64,000 bases of DNA from Rhodocyclus purpureus (GCF_016653115.1 NZ_NHRX01000032.1:1-64000), one strand, 5' to 3'; shown: positions 34,457 through 44,302, counted from the first letter of the stretch. Notes: generated by a model from the sequence alone, not told the origin. Numbers and translations: made by a program.

Positions 34457-35659
34457 ATGAGCGCCACCCACTCCGCACGCCCGTCCTTCGCTTCCTTCGC
34501 CCCGCCGCAGCGCACGCTGATGGGCCCCGGTCCGTCCGACCTGCACCCGCGCACGCTCGCCGCGCTGTCGCGGCCGACCGTCGGCCACCTCGACCCGACC
34601 TTCGTCGGAATGATGGACGAACTGAAGGAACTGCTGCGCTACGCCTTCCTGACCAAGAACGAGCTGACCTTCCCCGTCTCCGGCCCGGGTTCGGTCGGCA
34701 TGGAGACCTGCTTCGACAACCTGGTCGAGCCCGGCGACAAGGTGATCGTCTGTCGTAACGGCGTCTTCGGCGGCCGCATGATCGAGAACGTCGAGCGCGC
34801 CGGTGGCGTCGCGGTGATCGTCGACGACCCCTGGGGAATGCCGGTCGACCCGCAGAAGGTCGAGGACGCGTTCAAGGCCAACCCCGACACGCGCGTGCTC
34901 GCCTTCGTGCACGCGGAGACCTCGACCGGCGCGCGCTCGGACGCGAAGACGCTGGCCGAGATCGCCCGCCGCCACGGCGCGCTGACCATCGCCGACACGG
35001 TCACCTCGCTCGCCGGCTGCGAACTACGCGTCGACGACTGGGGCCTCGACGCCGTCTATTCGGGCAGCCAGAAGTGCCTGTCGAGCGCCCCCGGCCTGTC
35101 GCCGGTGACCTTCTCCGCCGCCGCGCAGGAACGCATCAAGGGCCGCTCGCGCAAGGTGCAGAGCTGGTTCATGGATCTCAACCTGGTGCTCGACTACTGG
35201 AACTCGGCCAAGCGCACCTACCACCACACGGCGCCGATCAACAACCTGTACGCGCTGCACGAGTCGCTGGTGCTGCTCGCCGAGGAAGGTATCGAGAACG
35301 CCTGGGCGCGCCACGCCCGGATGCACCGCATGCTGCGCGCCGGCCTCGAAGCGATGGGGCTCGTCTTCGTCGTCCCCGAGGAATGGCGCCTGCCGCAACT
35401 CAACACCGTCCATATTCCGGAAGGCGTGAACGACGCCGAACTACGCCGCCGCCTGCTCAACAACTTCAACCTCGAGATCGGTGCCGGCTTGGGGCCGCTG
35501 GCCGGCAAGGTGTGGCGCTTCGGGCTGATGGGACACTCCTGCCGCGAGGAGAACGTGCTCCTCTGCCTGGAAGCGCTGACCGAGTCGCTGAACGCGCTCG
35601 GCCGGCCGACCGACGGCGACGCCGCGTTTGCGGCGGCGAAGGCGGCGCTTGCCAGTTGA
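34457..35659 (+). CDS. Class V aminotransferase (alanine/serine-glyoxylate aminotransferase family)
   Basis: This 400-aa PLP enzyme opens with the family motif MGPGPSDLHP and contains FPVSGPGSVGMETC, FVHAETSTGA, the cofactor Asp in IADTVTSLAG and the PLP-binding Lys near residue 206 in GSQKCLSSAPG. The C-terminal RFGLMGHSCREENV is also typical. It transfers amino groups from alanine or serine to glyoxylate or a similar acceptor; substrate choice cannot be settled by eye. It stands alone, upstream of the met riboswitch. Confidence 0.88.
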   Translation: MSATHSARPSFASFAPPQRTLMGPGPSDLHPRTLAALSRPTVGHLDPTFVGMMDELKELLRYAFLTKNELTFPVSGPGSVGMETCFDNLVEPGDKVIVCRNGVFGGRMIENVERAGGVAVIVDDPWGMPVDPQKVEDAFKANPDTRVLAFVHAETSTGARSDAKTLAEIARRHGALTIADTVTSLAGCELRVDDWGLDAVYSGSQKCLSSAPGLSPVTFSAAAQERIKGRSRKVQSWFMDLNLVLDYWNSAKRTYHHTAPINNLYALHESLVLLAEEGIENAWARHARMHRMLRAGLEAMGLVFVVPEEWRLPQLNTVHIPEGVNDAELRRRLLNNFNLEIGAGLGPLAGKVWRFGLMGHSCREENVLLCLEALTESLNALGRPTDGDAAFAAAKAALAS

Positions 35660-35809
35660 CACCACAGGAAGTGGACACGCCTGCCCTCCCACATGGCTGT
35701 CTCGTGTGAGGGCAGGCAGGCCTGAACCTCTTTGGCTGACGGCTGTCGGAGCGTCCTGCAGGCTGCGCCGCCCCCGACGGCGGCGCCCCGTACCCGTGGG
35801 CGGCATCGA

Positions 35810-35838
35810 TTGACATCCGCGGCAGCGCGGATTAAGTT
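35810..35838 (+). promoter_or_regulatory. Promoter for the metX leader
   Basis: A perfect -35 TTGACA (35810-35815) is followed 17 nt later by a weak -10 TAAGTT (35833-35838). Transcription would begin at about 35845, exactly where the riboswitch aptamer starts. Bases 35660-35809, between the aminotransferase and this promoter, show nothing else. Confidence 0.5.
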
Positions 35839-35846
35839 TCGTCCAT

Positions 35847-35902
35847 AGCGCCGATTTGACCGATCAGCTTGCGGGCGCTCAACAAATACGGCTAAAGCGG
35901 GG
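35847..35902 (+). ncRNA. SAM-II (SAM-alpha) type riboswitch upstream of metX
   Basis: The RNA begins AGCGCC, which pairs perfectly with GGCGCT (35874-35879) to form P1. The loop holds the conserved GATTTGACCG and GCTTGC, and downstream is the conserved GCTAAAGC (35891-35898), which forms the pseudoknot in SAM-II. Spacing and order of these elements match the SAM-II aptamer. S-adenosylmethionine binding would lower metX expression. SAM-II is best known from alphaproteobacteria, so presence here is worth noting. Confidence 0.8.
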
Positions 35903-35903
35903 C

Positions 35904-35942
35904 AGCCCAGTCCGCTCTTTTGCCGGCTGGGCTTTTTGTTTT
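35904..35942 (+). terminator. Intrinsic terminator directly downstream of the riboswitch
   Basis: AGCCCAG (35904-35910) and CTGGGCT (35927-35933) form a perfect 7-bp stem followed by a T-rich run (TTTTTGTTTT). It follows the aptamer by one base and precedes the metX start by 66 nt, so it is well placed for SAM-dependent transcription attenuation. Confidence 0.7.
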
Positions 35943-36008
35943 CCGGCCACGGCTTTTCCGGAAAGCGGCCCTGCAGACCAACCTGCATCAAACAACGCGA
36001 TTTCGCTC

Positions 36009-37136
36009 ATGTCCAAGAACCTTTCCGTCGGTAGCGTGACACCGCAGCGCGCGCACTTCGCGTCGCCGCTGCTGCTCAAGAGCGGGGCCTCGCTGCCCGC
36101 GTTCGATCTGGTCTATGAAACCTACGGCGAACTCAACGCCGCGCGCAGCAACGCGGTACTCGTCTGCCACGCGCTCTCGGGCAGCCATCACGTCGCCGGC
36201 GTCTATGGCGACGATCCGAAGACGCTCGGCTGGTGGGACAACCTGGTCGGCCCGGGCAAGCCGCTCGACACGAACAAGTTCTTCGTCGTCGGCGTGAACA
36301 ACCTGGGCGGCTGTCATGGCTCGACCGGCCCCCTGTCGACCAACCCGCTCACCGGCCGCCGCTACGGCGCCGACTTCCCGCTGGTCACGGTCGAGGACTG
36401 GGTCACCGCGCAGGCGCGCCTCGCCGACCTGCTCGGCATCGACGCCTGGGCAGCGGTGATCGGTGGCAGCTTGGGCGGCATGCAAGCGCTAGCGTGGTCG
36501 ATCCAGTTCCCCGAGCGCATCCGCCACGCGCTGGTGATCGCCTCGGCGCCGAAGCTCTCGGCACAGAATATCGCCTTCAACGAGGTCGCGCGCCAGGCGA
36601 TCCTCTCCGACCCCGACTTCCACGCCGGCCATTACGCCGAGCGCGGCGTGGTACCGGTCAGCGGACTGCGTCTGGCGCGCATGATCGGCCACATCACCTA
36701 CCTGTCGGACGACCAGATGGGCGAGAAATTCGGTCGCCAGCTGCGTCACGGCGAGCGCCGCTTCAACTACGACGTCGAGTTCGAGGTCGAGTCCTACCTG
36801 CGCTACCAGGGCGACAAGTTCGCCGGTTTCTTCGACGCCAACACCTACCTGATGATGACCCGGGCGCTCGACTACTTCGACCCCGCCTACGACTTCGACG
36901 GCAGCCTCGACGCGGCGCTGGCGCGGGCGCGCGCCAACTTCTTCGTCGCCAGCTTCTCGACCGACTGGCGCTTCTCGCCGGCGCGCTCGCGCGAGATCGT
37001 CGAGGCGCTGCTGCACAACCGCCGCCGCGTCGCCTACGCCGAGATCGACTGTGCCGCCGGGCACGACTCGTTCCTGCTCGACGACCCGCACTACCACGCG
37101 CTGCTGCGCGCCTACCTGGAGAACATCGAGGCATGA
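36009..37136 (+). CDS. metX: Homoserine O-acyltransferase MetX
   Basis: This 375-aa alpha/beta hydrolase has the nucleophile Ser154 in [13 protein letters not shown], the family block [14 protein letters not shown], the acid in STDWRFSP and the C-terminal catalytic His in AGHDSFLLD. It activates homoserine for methionine synthesis. Betaproteobacterial MetX proteins paired with MetW often use succinyl-CoA rather than acetyl-CoA; which applies here is not shown by what can be read. Expression is under the upstream riboswitch. metW overlaps by ATGA. Confidence 0.93.
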   Translation: MSKNLSVGSVTPQRAHFASPLLLKSGASLPAFDLVYETYGELNAARSNAVLVCHALSGSHHVAGVYGDDPKTLGWWDNLVGPGKPLDTNKFFVVGVNNLGGCHGSTGPLSTNPLTGRRYGADFPLVTVEDWVTAQARLADLLGIDAWAAVIGGSLGGMQALAWSIQFPERIRHALVIASAPKLSAQNIAFNEVARQAILSDPDFHAGHYAERGVVPVSGLRLARMIGHITYLSDDQMGEKFGRQLRHGERRFNYDVEFEVESYLRYQGDKFAGFFDANTYLMMTRALDYFDPAYDFDGSLDAALARARANFFVASFSTDWRFSPARSREIVEALLHNRRRVAYAEIDCAAGHDSFLLDDPHYHALLRAYLENIEA

Positions 37137-37753
37137 ACCCGATTCCCTCGTATTCCGCCGACGCCGAAGCGCGTTTCGACTACGCGGTCATCGCCGAGTG
37201 GATCCCGCCCGGCGAGCGCGTGCTCGACTTGGGCTGCGGCGACGGAACGCTGCTGCGCTACCTGCGCGAAACCAAGAACGTCAGCGGCTACGGCGTCGAG
37301 ATCGACGCGCAGCGCGTGCTCGGCTGCATCCGTAACGGCGTCGACGTGATCCAGATCGACATCGAACGCGGCCTCCTCGGCTTCGAGGACGACTCCTTCG
37401 ACCACGTGATCATCTCGCAGGCGCTGCAGGCGATGCACGGCACCGAGCACATCCTCGAAGAGATGCTGCGCGTCGGCCGCGAAGTGGTGGTCAGCTTCCC
37501 CAACTTTGCCTTCCGCGCCAACCGCGCGGCGATCAACGCCGGGCACATGCCGGTCTCGGAAAACCTGCCCTACGAGTGGTACGAGACGCCGAACGTGCGC
37601 TTCTTCACGCTGGTCGATTTCGAGGAACTGTGCGCGAAGATGGGCATCGAGATCCGCGAGCGGCTGGCCTTCGACGACCAGGGCGAGCCGGTCGCCGAAG
37701 ACCCCAACCTCAACGGCAGCCTCGTCTTCTACCGGCTCGGCCGCGCCCGCTGA
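37133..37753 (+). CDS. metW: Methionine biosynthesis protein MetW
   Basis: This 206-aa protein is a SAM-dependent methyltransferase-fold protein with motif [16 protein letters not shown], followed by the MetW signature [20 protein letters not shown] and [10 protein letters not shown]. It is the usual partner of MetX in proteobacteria and is needed for full acyltransferase activity in some species. It overlaps metX (ATGA) and ampG (TGATG), showing a tight operon. Confidence 0.93.
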   Translation: MNPIPSYSADAEARFDYAVIAEWIPPGERVLDLGCGDGTLLRYLRETKNVSGYGVEIDAQRVLGCIRNGVDVIQIDIERGLLGFEDDSFDHVIISQALQAMHGTEHILEEMLRVGREVVVSFPNFAFRANRAAINAGHMPVSENLPYEWYETPNVRFFTLVDFEELCAKMGIEIRERLAFDDQGEPVAEDPNLNGSLVFYRLGRAR

Positions 37754-39054
37754 TGGCGGTTACGGCGCAGCCTGCCGAGGCGTCTTCAGCGCAGGACTGG
37801 AAGCGCGCGCTCTTCTCGCGGAAGATGCTGATCTGCATCTTCACCGGCTTCAGTTCGGGCCTGCCGCTCTACCTGCTGATCAACCTGCTGCCGGCGTGGC
37901 TGCGGAGCGAGGGCGTCGATCTGAAGACGATCGGCTTCTTCGCGCTGATCCAGTTTCCCTACACCTGGAAGTTCCTCTGGGCGCCGCTGCTCGACCGCTT
38001 CGCGCTACCCAAGCTCGGCCGCCGCCGCGGCTGGATGCTGGCGACGCAGGTCGGCCTGCTGCTCGTGATCGGCAGCTTGGGTGGGCTGTCGCCGCACGAC
38101 GACATCGGCCCGGTGCTGTGGCTCGCTGCGATCCTCGCCTTCCTCTCGGCGACGCAGGACATCGCGCTCGACGCCTACCGCCGCGAACTGCTCGGCGAAA
38201 GCGAGCTGGGCCTCGGCAACTCGGTGCATGTGAACGCCTACCGCGTCGCCGGGCTGGTCCCCGGGTCGCTGTCGCTGATCCTCGCCGACCGCCTGCCCTG
38301 GGGCGAGGTGTTCTGGATCACCGCCGCGTTCATGATTCCCGGCATGCTGATGGCGCTCGCCATCCGCGAACCGCAGTCGATCGGCGCAGCACCGAAGACG
38401 CTGCGCGAGGCGGTGGTCGAGCCCTTCCGCGAATTCATCGATCGCGCCGGCGTCCGCGGCGCGCTGCTGACGCTGTCCTTCATCTTCCTCTACAAGCTCG
38501 GCGACTCGCTGTGCACCGCGTTGGCGACGCCGTTCTACCTCGACATGGGCTTCACCAAGACCGACATCGGCCTCATCGCCAAGAACGCCGGACTGTGGCC
38601 GGCGGTGATCGGCGGGCTCGCCGGCGGGCTGTGGATGGTCAGGCTCGGCATCAACCGCGCGCTGTGGCTGTTCGGCGTCGTCCAGGTGGTTTCGATCCTC
38701 GGCTTCGCCTGGCTCGCCTGGCTCGGTCCGCAGCCGGAGATCGGCGCCGGCGAGCGCTGGTCGCTGGCGCTGGTGATCGGCCTCGAGGCGCTCGGCGTCG
38801 GCCTCGGCACCGCCGCCTTCGTCGCCTTCATCGCGCGCGCCACGCACCCCGCCTACACGGCGACGCAGTTCGCGCTGTTCACGAGCCTCGCCGCGGTGCC
38901 GCGCACGCTGGTCAATGCCTCGGCCGGCTGGCTGGTCGACGGCCTCGGCTGGTTCGCCTTCTTCCTCTTGTGCACCCTGCTCGCGCTGCCGGGGATGGTG
39001 CTGCTGTTCAAGGTGGCGCCGTGGCATGCGGCGGAACCTGCGCGTTTGGGATAG
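37753..39054 (+). CDS. ampG: AmpG family muropeptide MFS transporter
   Basis: This 433-aa MFS protein has about twelve membrane helices and typical AmpG sequences: FSSGLPLYLLINLLPAWLRS near the N-terminus, KFLWAPLLDRF, SATQDIALDAYRREL and LGDSLCTALATPFYLDMGF. AmpG imports anhydro-muropeptides for cell-wall recycling and can affect beta-lactamase induction. It is translationally coupled to metW. Confidence 0.88.
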   Translation: MAVTAQPAEASSAQDWKRALFSRKMLICIFTGFSSGLPLYLLINLLPAWLRSEGVDLKTIGFFALIQFPYTWKFLWAPLLDRFALPKLGRRRGWMLATQVGLLLVIGSLGGLSPHDDIGPVLWLAAILAFLSATQDIALDAYRRELLGESELGLGNSVHVNAYRVAGLVPGSLSLILADRLPWGEVFWITAAFMIPGMLMALAIREPQSIGAAPKTLREAVVEPFREFIDRAGVRGALLTLSFIFLYKLGDSLCTALATPFYLDMGFTKTDIGLIAKNAGLWPAVIGGLAGGLWMVRLGINRALWLFGVVQVVSILGFAWLAWLGPQPEIGAGERWSLALVIGLEALGVGLGTAAFVAFIARATHPAYTATQFALFTSLAAVPRTLVNASAGWLVDGLGWFAFFLLCTLLALPGMVLLFKVAPWHAAEPARLG

Positions 39055-39139
39055 GAGAACAGATTGATGCCCCAATTCGTCCCGGACTGACTGAATTCGC
39101 GGCCTCGCCAGCTCGGGCGACCCGATCACAGCCCCAGGC

Positions 39140-39173
39140 ACTGGATCGCCACGCCCTACGGGCTCGCGATGAC
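39140..39173. repeat. One-armed copy of the palindromic repeat at 34270-34369
   Basis: The 34 bp reading ACTGGATCGCCACG, then CTCGCGATGAC at the far end, match the right arm of the repeat at 34335-34369 apart from a few bases at the hinge. No left arm is seen. It lies in the ampG to glycosylase gap (39055-39246), which has no gene. Confidence 0.6.
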
Positions 39174-39246
39174 TGGCTGCTGATCACGGCGGCTTCGGCA
39201 GATCAGCTCAGCCGATGTTTCCCGAAATTGTTCCACGTTCCCTTCA

Positions 39247-40002
39247 ATGATTCCTGAAATGCCAACCCCTGCACAGGTCGCCACCCATACCGCCGCATCC
39301 CTGATCGACGCCGCCCGCCGGCTCTCCGCCGCGGTGGATGCGCTCGACTTCTCGTCGTCGGCGACCCACGTCTATAACCCGCTCGCCTACGCCTGGGAGG
39401 CGCATGCGGCTTACCTTGCACGCTACGGGACGGGCGAGAAGCGCGTCGTCTTCCTCGGCATGAACCCCGGCCCCTTCGGCATGGTGCAGTGCGGAGTTCC
39501 CTTCGGCGAGGTCGCGCTCGTCCGGGACTGGCTCGGCATCGAGGCGCCGGTCGGCAAGCCGGCGAACGAGAACCCGAAGAAGCCGGTCGAGGGCTTCGCT
39601 TGCACGCGCTCGGAGGTGAGCGGCCGCCGCCTGTGGGGGCTGTTCCGCGAGCGCTTCGGCAGCGCGGACGCGTTCTTCGCCGAGCACTTCGTCGCCAACT
39701 GGTGCCCGCTCGCCTTCTTCGACGGCGGCCGCAACCTGACCCCGGACAAGCTGCCGGCGAAGGAAACGGCGGCGCTCAACGCCGCCTGCGACGAGCACGT
39801 TCGCCAGGTCGTCGACATCCTCGAGCCCGAATGGCTGATCGGCATCGGCGCCTTCGCCGAGGCGCGCGCGCGTGAGGCGCTGGCCGGGAGGAAGCTGCGC
39901 ATCGGCCGCATCCTGCACCCGAGCCCGGCGAGCCCCGCCGCCAACCGCGACTGGGCGGGGACGGCAACACGCCAACTGTACGAACTCGGCGTCTGGTCGT
40001 AG
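39247..40002 (+). CDS. SMUG1-type uracil-DNA glycosylase family protein
   Basis: This 251-aa protein carries the SMUG motif GMNPGPFGMVQCGVPFGE and the C-terminal HPSPASPAANRDW loop that inserts into the DNA helix. ANWCPLAFFDGGRNLTPDKL is also family-typical. It removes uracil or oxidised pyrimidines from DNA. A second in-frame ATG at 39259 is an equally good start. Confidence 0.88.
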   Translation: MIPEMPTPAQVATHTAASLIDAARRLSAAVDALDFSSSATHVYNPLAYAWEAHAAYLARYGTGEKRVVFLGMNPGPFGMVQCGVPFGEVALVRDWLGIEAPVGKPANENPKKPVEGFACTRSEVSGRRLWGLFRERFGSADAFFAEHFVANWCPLAFFDGGRNLTPDKLPAKETAALNAACDEHVRQVVDILEPEWLIGIGAFAEARAREALAGRKLRIGRILHPSPASPAANRDWAGTATRQLYELGVWS

Positions 40003-40216
40003 GCGCGCAATCACTGCGAGCTTGACCGGCTCACGCAGCGGCGCAGGGGCGGTCGCACCGCAAGCATGCGTGCGGCAGGAGGTGTCCGCGCGAATTCTCC
40101 TTCCCGCAAGCTTCGCCGAACGATCGCGACCAGCGCCCCCTGAAAAGGTGTTGCGCTGCGCTCGATCTTCCCGGATTATGCCATTGTTCTTGTTTGCAGG
40201 AGGGGAATTATTGTCA

Positions 40217-41518
40217 ATGACATTTTCCGACGACCCGACCAGGAACCGTCTTCTGGCGGCGCTTCCTGCCGACCGATATGGTCGGCTGCTGAGTGATCTC
40301 GAACCGGTCGACCTGCATCGTGGCCAGACCCTCTATGAACATGGCGTCCGCCCGGAGCATGTCTACTTCCCCACCACCGGCGTCGTCTCGCTGCTGTTTG
40401 CCGCAGGGAAGGGCGTGCCGACCGGTTTGGCGACCATCGGCAACGATGGCCTGGTCGGCATCCCCGTGGTGCTTGGCGGCCACGCGACGAGCCATTGCGC
40501 CGTCGTGCAGAGCGCCGGCCAAGCCTACCGGATCGCTGCCGAGACGATCCGCCGGAAATTCGAACAGGGCGGCGAGCTGCGCTCACTGGCACTGCGCCAC
40601 ACCCAGGCGCTGATGACGCAGCTGGCGCAAAACGTGATGTGCAACCGCCGCCATACCGTAGACCGTCAGTTGTGTCGCTGGCTCTTGCAGAGCCTGGATC
40701 TCCTGCCGGGCAATCAGCTCGACGTGACCCATGAACTGATCGCGAGAATGCTCGGAGTGCGCCGCGAAGTGGTGACCGAGGCAGCCGGGAAACTGCAGGC
40801 TGCGGGGCTGATTCGGTACAGTCGAGGTCATCTCACCGTGATCGATCGGCAGGGCCTTGAAGCCCGTGCATGCGAATGCTACTCGGTGGTGAAACACGAG
40901 CTTGAGCGCCTGCTGGTCCTGGCGCCCGAGACTGGCGCGAGAGCCCGCGCGCATCCGTCCGCAGCAAGCCGGCATGCCCAAGCGCAGGCAAGGTCGGCAC
41001 TGCGCGGCGCCCAGGTCGAAACGGATGCACCGCGCGATCGTTACGCCGACCTCTACGATTTTGCGCCGGTAGCCTATCTGACGCTGGATGCGCAAGGCTC
41101 GATCATCGACCTCAACCTGGCAGCAGCGATTCTGCTCGGCGTCAGGCGCTCGCAAAGGGAACTCCCGCACTTCGCAGCCGCCGTCACGCCGGAAGACTTG
41201 CCGGCTTTCAAGCGCTTCCTGGCAGAGACGCTCAAAGGGACAAGCAAGCAGACCTGCGAAATTTCACTGCTGCCTACCGACAGGCGTCCGCAGCTGCGCG
41301 TAAGAATCGAAGCCATCAGCGACGAAGCATGCGCGGAATGCCGCATGGTGTTGATCGATGTTTCCGCTGAAAGGCAGGCGGAGCGGCACAGCGCCCTGGA
41401 GGCAGACCGACGCAGCAGCGGATGGACAGACAGGCGGAGAATCCATCCCCCGGGCGCGAAGGCCAACGGCGACCCGGCTCGACAGATCGTGCCTCACGGC
41501 CCCTCCCTGGAGCGATGA
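40217..41518 (+). CDS. Crp/Fnr family transcriptional regulator with C-terminal PAS-like domain
   Basis: This 433-aa protein has a cyclic nucleotide-binding-like beta barrel (LEPVDLHRGQTLYEHGVRPE, then HVYFPTTGVVSLL). A Crp-type winged helix follows (TVDRQLCRWLLQSLDLL; THELIARMLGVRREVVTEAA), then a linker and about 110 residues resembling a PAS domain (YDFAPVAYLTLDAQGSIIDL; NLAAAILLGVRRSQ; MVLIDVSAERQAE). No Cys cluster of FNR type is seen. AGGAGGGG lies upstream; a TTG at 40211 is spaced better from it than the ATG at 40217, so either may be used. The extra PAS-like module makes it longer than usual Crp proteins. Confidence 0.82.
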   Translation: MTFSDDPTRNRLLAALPADRYGRLLSDLEPVDLHRGQTLYEHGVRPEHVYFPTTGVVSLLFAAGKGVPTGLATIGNDGLVGIPVVLGGHATSHCAVVQSAGQAYRIAAETIRRKFEQGGELRSLALRHTQALMTQLAQNVMCNRRHTVDRQLCRWLLQSLDLLPGNQLDVTHELIARMLGVRREVVTEAAGKLQAAGLIRYSRGHLTVIDRQGLEARACECYSVVKHELERLLVLAPETGARARAHPSAASRHAQAQARSALRGAQVETDAPRDRYADLYDFAPVAYLTLDAQGSIIDLNLAAAILLGVRRSQRELPHFAAAVTPEDLPAFKRFLAETLKGTSKQTCEISLLPTDRRPQLRVRIEAISDEACAECRMVLIDVSAERQAERHSALEADRRSSGWTDRRRIHPPGAKANGDPARQIVPHGPSLER

Positions 41519-41545
41519 GCAGCGGCCAGCCGTCGTCATTCACGC

Positions 41546-44302
41546 TCACCGGCAAGCCGCCGACGCGCCCGAGCGCCACATCTTCTCGATCTCGACGAGG
41601 ATCATGCAGACGACGGCAAAGCCGGCGAGCGCGGCCCAGTCGGCGAGCCCGATCGGTGCCGTCTGGAAGACACGGTTGAACGCCGGCACGTAGGTGAATA
41701 TCAGCTGCAGCGCCAGCATCGCCGCGCTGCCGGCCCACACCCAGGGGTTGGAGAACGCCGGCACGGTCCAGAACGGGCGCACCAGCGAACGGCAGTTGAA
41801 GAGATAGACGGTCTCGACGAGCACGAAGACATTGACGGCCAGCGTGCGCGCTTCCTCGAGCGTGCGGCCATCGCGCAGCGCCAGCTCGAACAGGCCGAAG
41901 GAACCGGCGAGCAGCAAGAGGCTGACCAGGAGCGTCCTGCCGAGCAGCACGCGGTCGAGGATCGGCGCCTTGGGGGGTCGTGGCGGGCGCTGCATGATCC
42001 CGGCTTCGGCCGGTTCGAAGGCGAGCATCATGCCGAGCAGCACCGCGGTGGTCATGTTGATCCAGAGGATCTGCAGCGCGGTGATCGGCAGCGCGGTACC
42101 GGCGAAGACGGCGACCAGGATGACCAGGCCCTCGGCACCGTTGGTCGGAATCGTCCACGTGATGAACTTGACGATGTTGTCGTAGATGCCGCGACCTTCC
42201 TCGACCGCGGCCTCGATCGTCGCGAAATTGTCGTCGGTGAGCACCATCGCTGCCGCTTCCTTGGCGACCTCGGTACCGCCCTGGCCCATGGCGATGCCGA
42301 TGTCGGCCTGCTTCAGGGCCGGCGCGTCGTTCACGCCGTCGCCGGTCATCGCCACCACCTCGCCGTTGGCCTGCAATGCGCGCACCAGACGCAGCTTCTG
42401 CTCGGGCTCGACGCGGGCAAAGACGTCGACCTCGCCCGCGGCCTGGCGCAGCGCCTCGTCGTCGAGCGCGGCGAGTTCGCGCCCGGTCAGCACCGCGCCG
42501 AACGTCCCCGTTGCGCTCGCAGGAGCTGCTGCGGCGATGCCGAGCTGACGGGCGATGGCGATCGCGGTTCCCGGATGGTCGCCGGTGATCATCTTCACGC
42601 GCACGCCAGCGGCATGACAAGTGCGCACCGCGGCGGCAGCCTGCGCGCGCGGCGGGTCGATCATGCCGGCCAGGCCGACGAAGACGAGACCGCCGGCGAC
42701 GTTCCCGTGTTCGAGCGTGGCGACGCCCCGGCCAAGCTGCGCGCGCGCCATCGCCAGAACGCGCAGTCCTTCGCCGGCCATGCGCGCGGCGGCCGCCTCG
42801 ATCGCCGCCCCGTCGAGCGCGCACGCGTGGCCGTCGCGGTCGAGCATCGTCGCGCAGGCGGGCAGGAGCTTCTCGACCGCGCCCTTGAGGTAGACGATGC
42901 GCTCGCCTTCGACCTCGTGCGCCGTCGCCATGTACTGGCGCGCCGAATCGAAGGGCAGGGCATCGATGCGCGGGAAGACCGCGTTGAGCGTCGCGTCGTC
43001 GAGCCCGCCCTTGTGCGCGGCGACCAGGAGCGCCGCCTCGGTCGGGTCACCGACGATCTGCCAGACGGCCGCATCGCCCCCGGCTTCGTCGCCGCGCAAG
43101 AGCCGCGCATCGTTGCAGAGGACGCCGGCGACCAGGGTCTCGCGCAGCGCGCCGCCGATCGCTGCCGCGTCACCGCCCGTCGCTTCCGTAGCGCTGCCGT
43201 CAGCCACTTCGGCAGGCGCGATGCAGCCGGCACAGGCGTAGCCGGCACCGCTGACGTCGAAGGAGTCGCCGCCCGCCCACAGCTCGCGCACGGTCATCGC
43301 GTTCTCGGTCAGCGTCCCGGTCTTGTCGGAGCAGATGACGGTCGTGCTGCCGAGCGTCTCCACCGCCGGCAGCTTGCGGATGATCGCGCGCCTCTTCGCC
43401 ATGCGCGCGACGCCGATCGCCAGCGTCACCGTCATCGCCGCCGGCAGCCCCTCGGGAATCGCGCCGACCGCGAGGGCGACCGCCGCCATGAACATGTCGA
43501 TCATCGTTTCGCCGCGGGCGACGCCGACGATGAAGGTGAGGACGGCCAGCGCCAGGATCGCCACCAGCAGGCGCTGCGCGAAGCTGCCGATCTTGCGCGT
43601 CAGCGGCGTCGTCATGTCCGCCGCCTCGGCGATCAGCTGCGAGATGCGCCCGGTCTCGGTGCGGTCACCGGTGGCGACGACGACGCCGGCGCCGGCGCCG
43701 GAGACGACCAGCGTTCCCGCGTAGGCCATGTTCTTGCGGTCGGCGAGCAGGGTATCGACGGGCAGCGCCTCGGTATTCTTGAACACCGGCGTCGACTCGC
43801 CGGTCAGCGCCGCCTCGGCGGTGGCGAGTTCGCGGCCGTGGAAGAGGCGCAGGTCCGCAGGAACCTTGTCGCCGGCGGCGAGGACGATCACGTCGCCGGG
43901 GACGAGTTCGATCGAATCGACGCGGCGCTGGACGCCGCCGCGCAGCACGGTCGTCTCGGTGGCGATGGCACGGCCGAGCGCAGCGAGCGCGGCCTCGGCC
44001 TTGCCTTCCTGGACGAAGCCGAGCACCGCATTGACGAGGACGACGCCGAGGATCACGCCGGCATCGACCCACTCGCCGAGGAAGGCGGTCACCACCCCGG
44101 CGACGATCAGCACCAGCACCAGCGGTTGCGCGAGCTGTGCGACGAAGCGGGCAAACGGTCCGGGCCCCGGACGTTGCCGCGGCTGGTTCGGGCCCCAGGT
44201 CTGCAGGCGGCTGGCCGCCTCGGCCTCGTCGAGTCCATGCGCCGGGTCGACCCCGACGTCGGTGCTCACCCGCTCCAGTTCATGCGCATGCCAGTCTTGC
44301 AT
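41546..44302 (-). CDS. Cation-transporting P-type ATPase (P2A-like)
   Basis: This 918-aa protein starts at the ATG at 44302 with GGGGAG upstream. It contains the N-terminal cation ATPase domain, the actuator TGES motif (AALTGESTPVF), the ion-binding PEGLP in helix M4 and the phosphorylation site DKTGTLTEN near residue 325. It also has the hinge MTGDGVNDAPALK and four to six C-terminal helices. Organisation is that of Ca2+ or Na+/K+-type P2 ATPases; the transported ion cannot be fixed by eye. It is monocistronic and convergent with the Crp-like gene. Confidence 0.92.
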   Translation of the reverse strand: MQDWHAHELERVSTDVGVDPAHGLDEAEAASRLQTWGPNQPRQRPGPGPFARFVAQLAQPLVLVLIVAGVVTAFLGEWVDAGVILGVVLVNAVLGFVQEGKAEAALAALGRAIATETTVLRGGVQRRVDSIELVPGDVIVLAAGDKVPADLRLFHGRELATAEAALTGESTPVFKNTEALPVDTLLADRKNMAYAGTLVVSGAGAGVVVATGDRTETGRISQLIAEAADMTTPLTRKIGSFAQRLLVAILALAVLTFIVGVARGETMIDMFMAAVALAVGAIPEGLPAAMTVTLAIGVARMAKRRAIIRKLPAVETLGSTTVICSDKTGTLTENAMTVRELWAGGDSFDVSGAGYACAGCIAPAEVADGSATEATGGDAAAIGGALRETLVAGVLCNDARLLRGDEAGGDAAVWQIVGDPTEAALLVAAHKGGLDDATLNAVFPRIDALPFDSARQYMATAHEVEGERIVYLKGAVEKLLPACATMLDRDGHACALDGAAIEAAAARMAGEGLRVLAMARAQLGRGVATLEHGNVAGGLVFVGLAGMIDPPRAQAAAAVRTCHAAGVRVKMITGDHPGTAIAIARQLGIAAAAPASATGTFGAVLTGRELAALDDEALRQAAGEVDVFARVEPEQKLRLVRALQANGEVVAMTGDGVNDAPALKQADIGIAMGQGGTEVAKEAAAMVLTDDNFATIEAAVEEGRGIYDNIVKFITWTIPTNGAEGLVILVAVFAGTALPITALQILWINMTTAVLLGMMLAFEPAEAGIMQRPPRPPKAPILDRVLLGRTLLVSLLLLAGSFGLFELALRDGRTLEEARTLAVNVFVLVETVYLFNCRSLVRPFWTVPAFSNPWVWAGSAAMLALQLIFTYVPAFNRVFQTAPIGLADWAALAGFAVVCMILVEIEKMWRSGASAACR

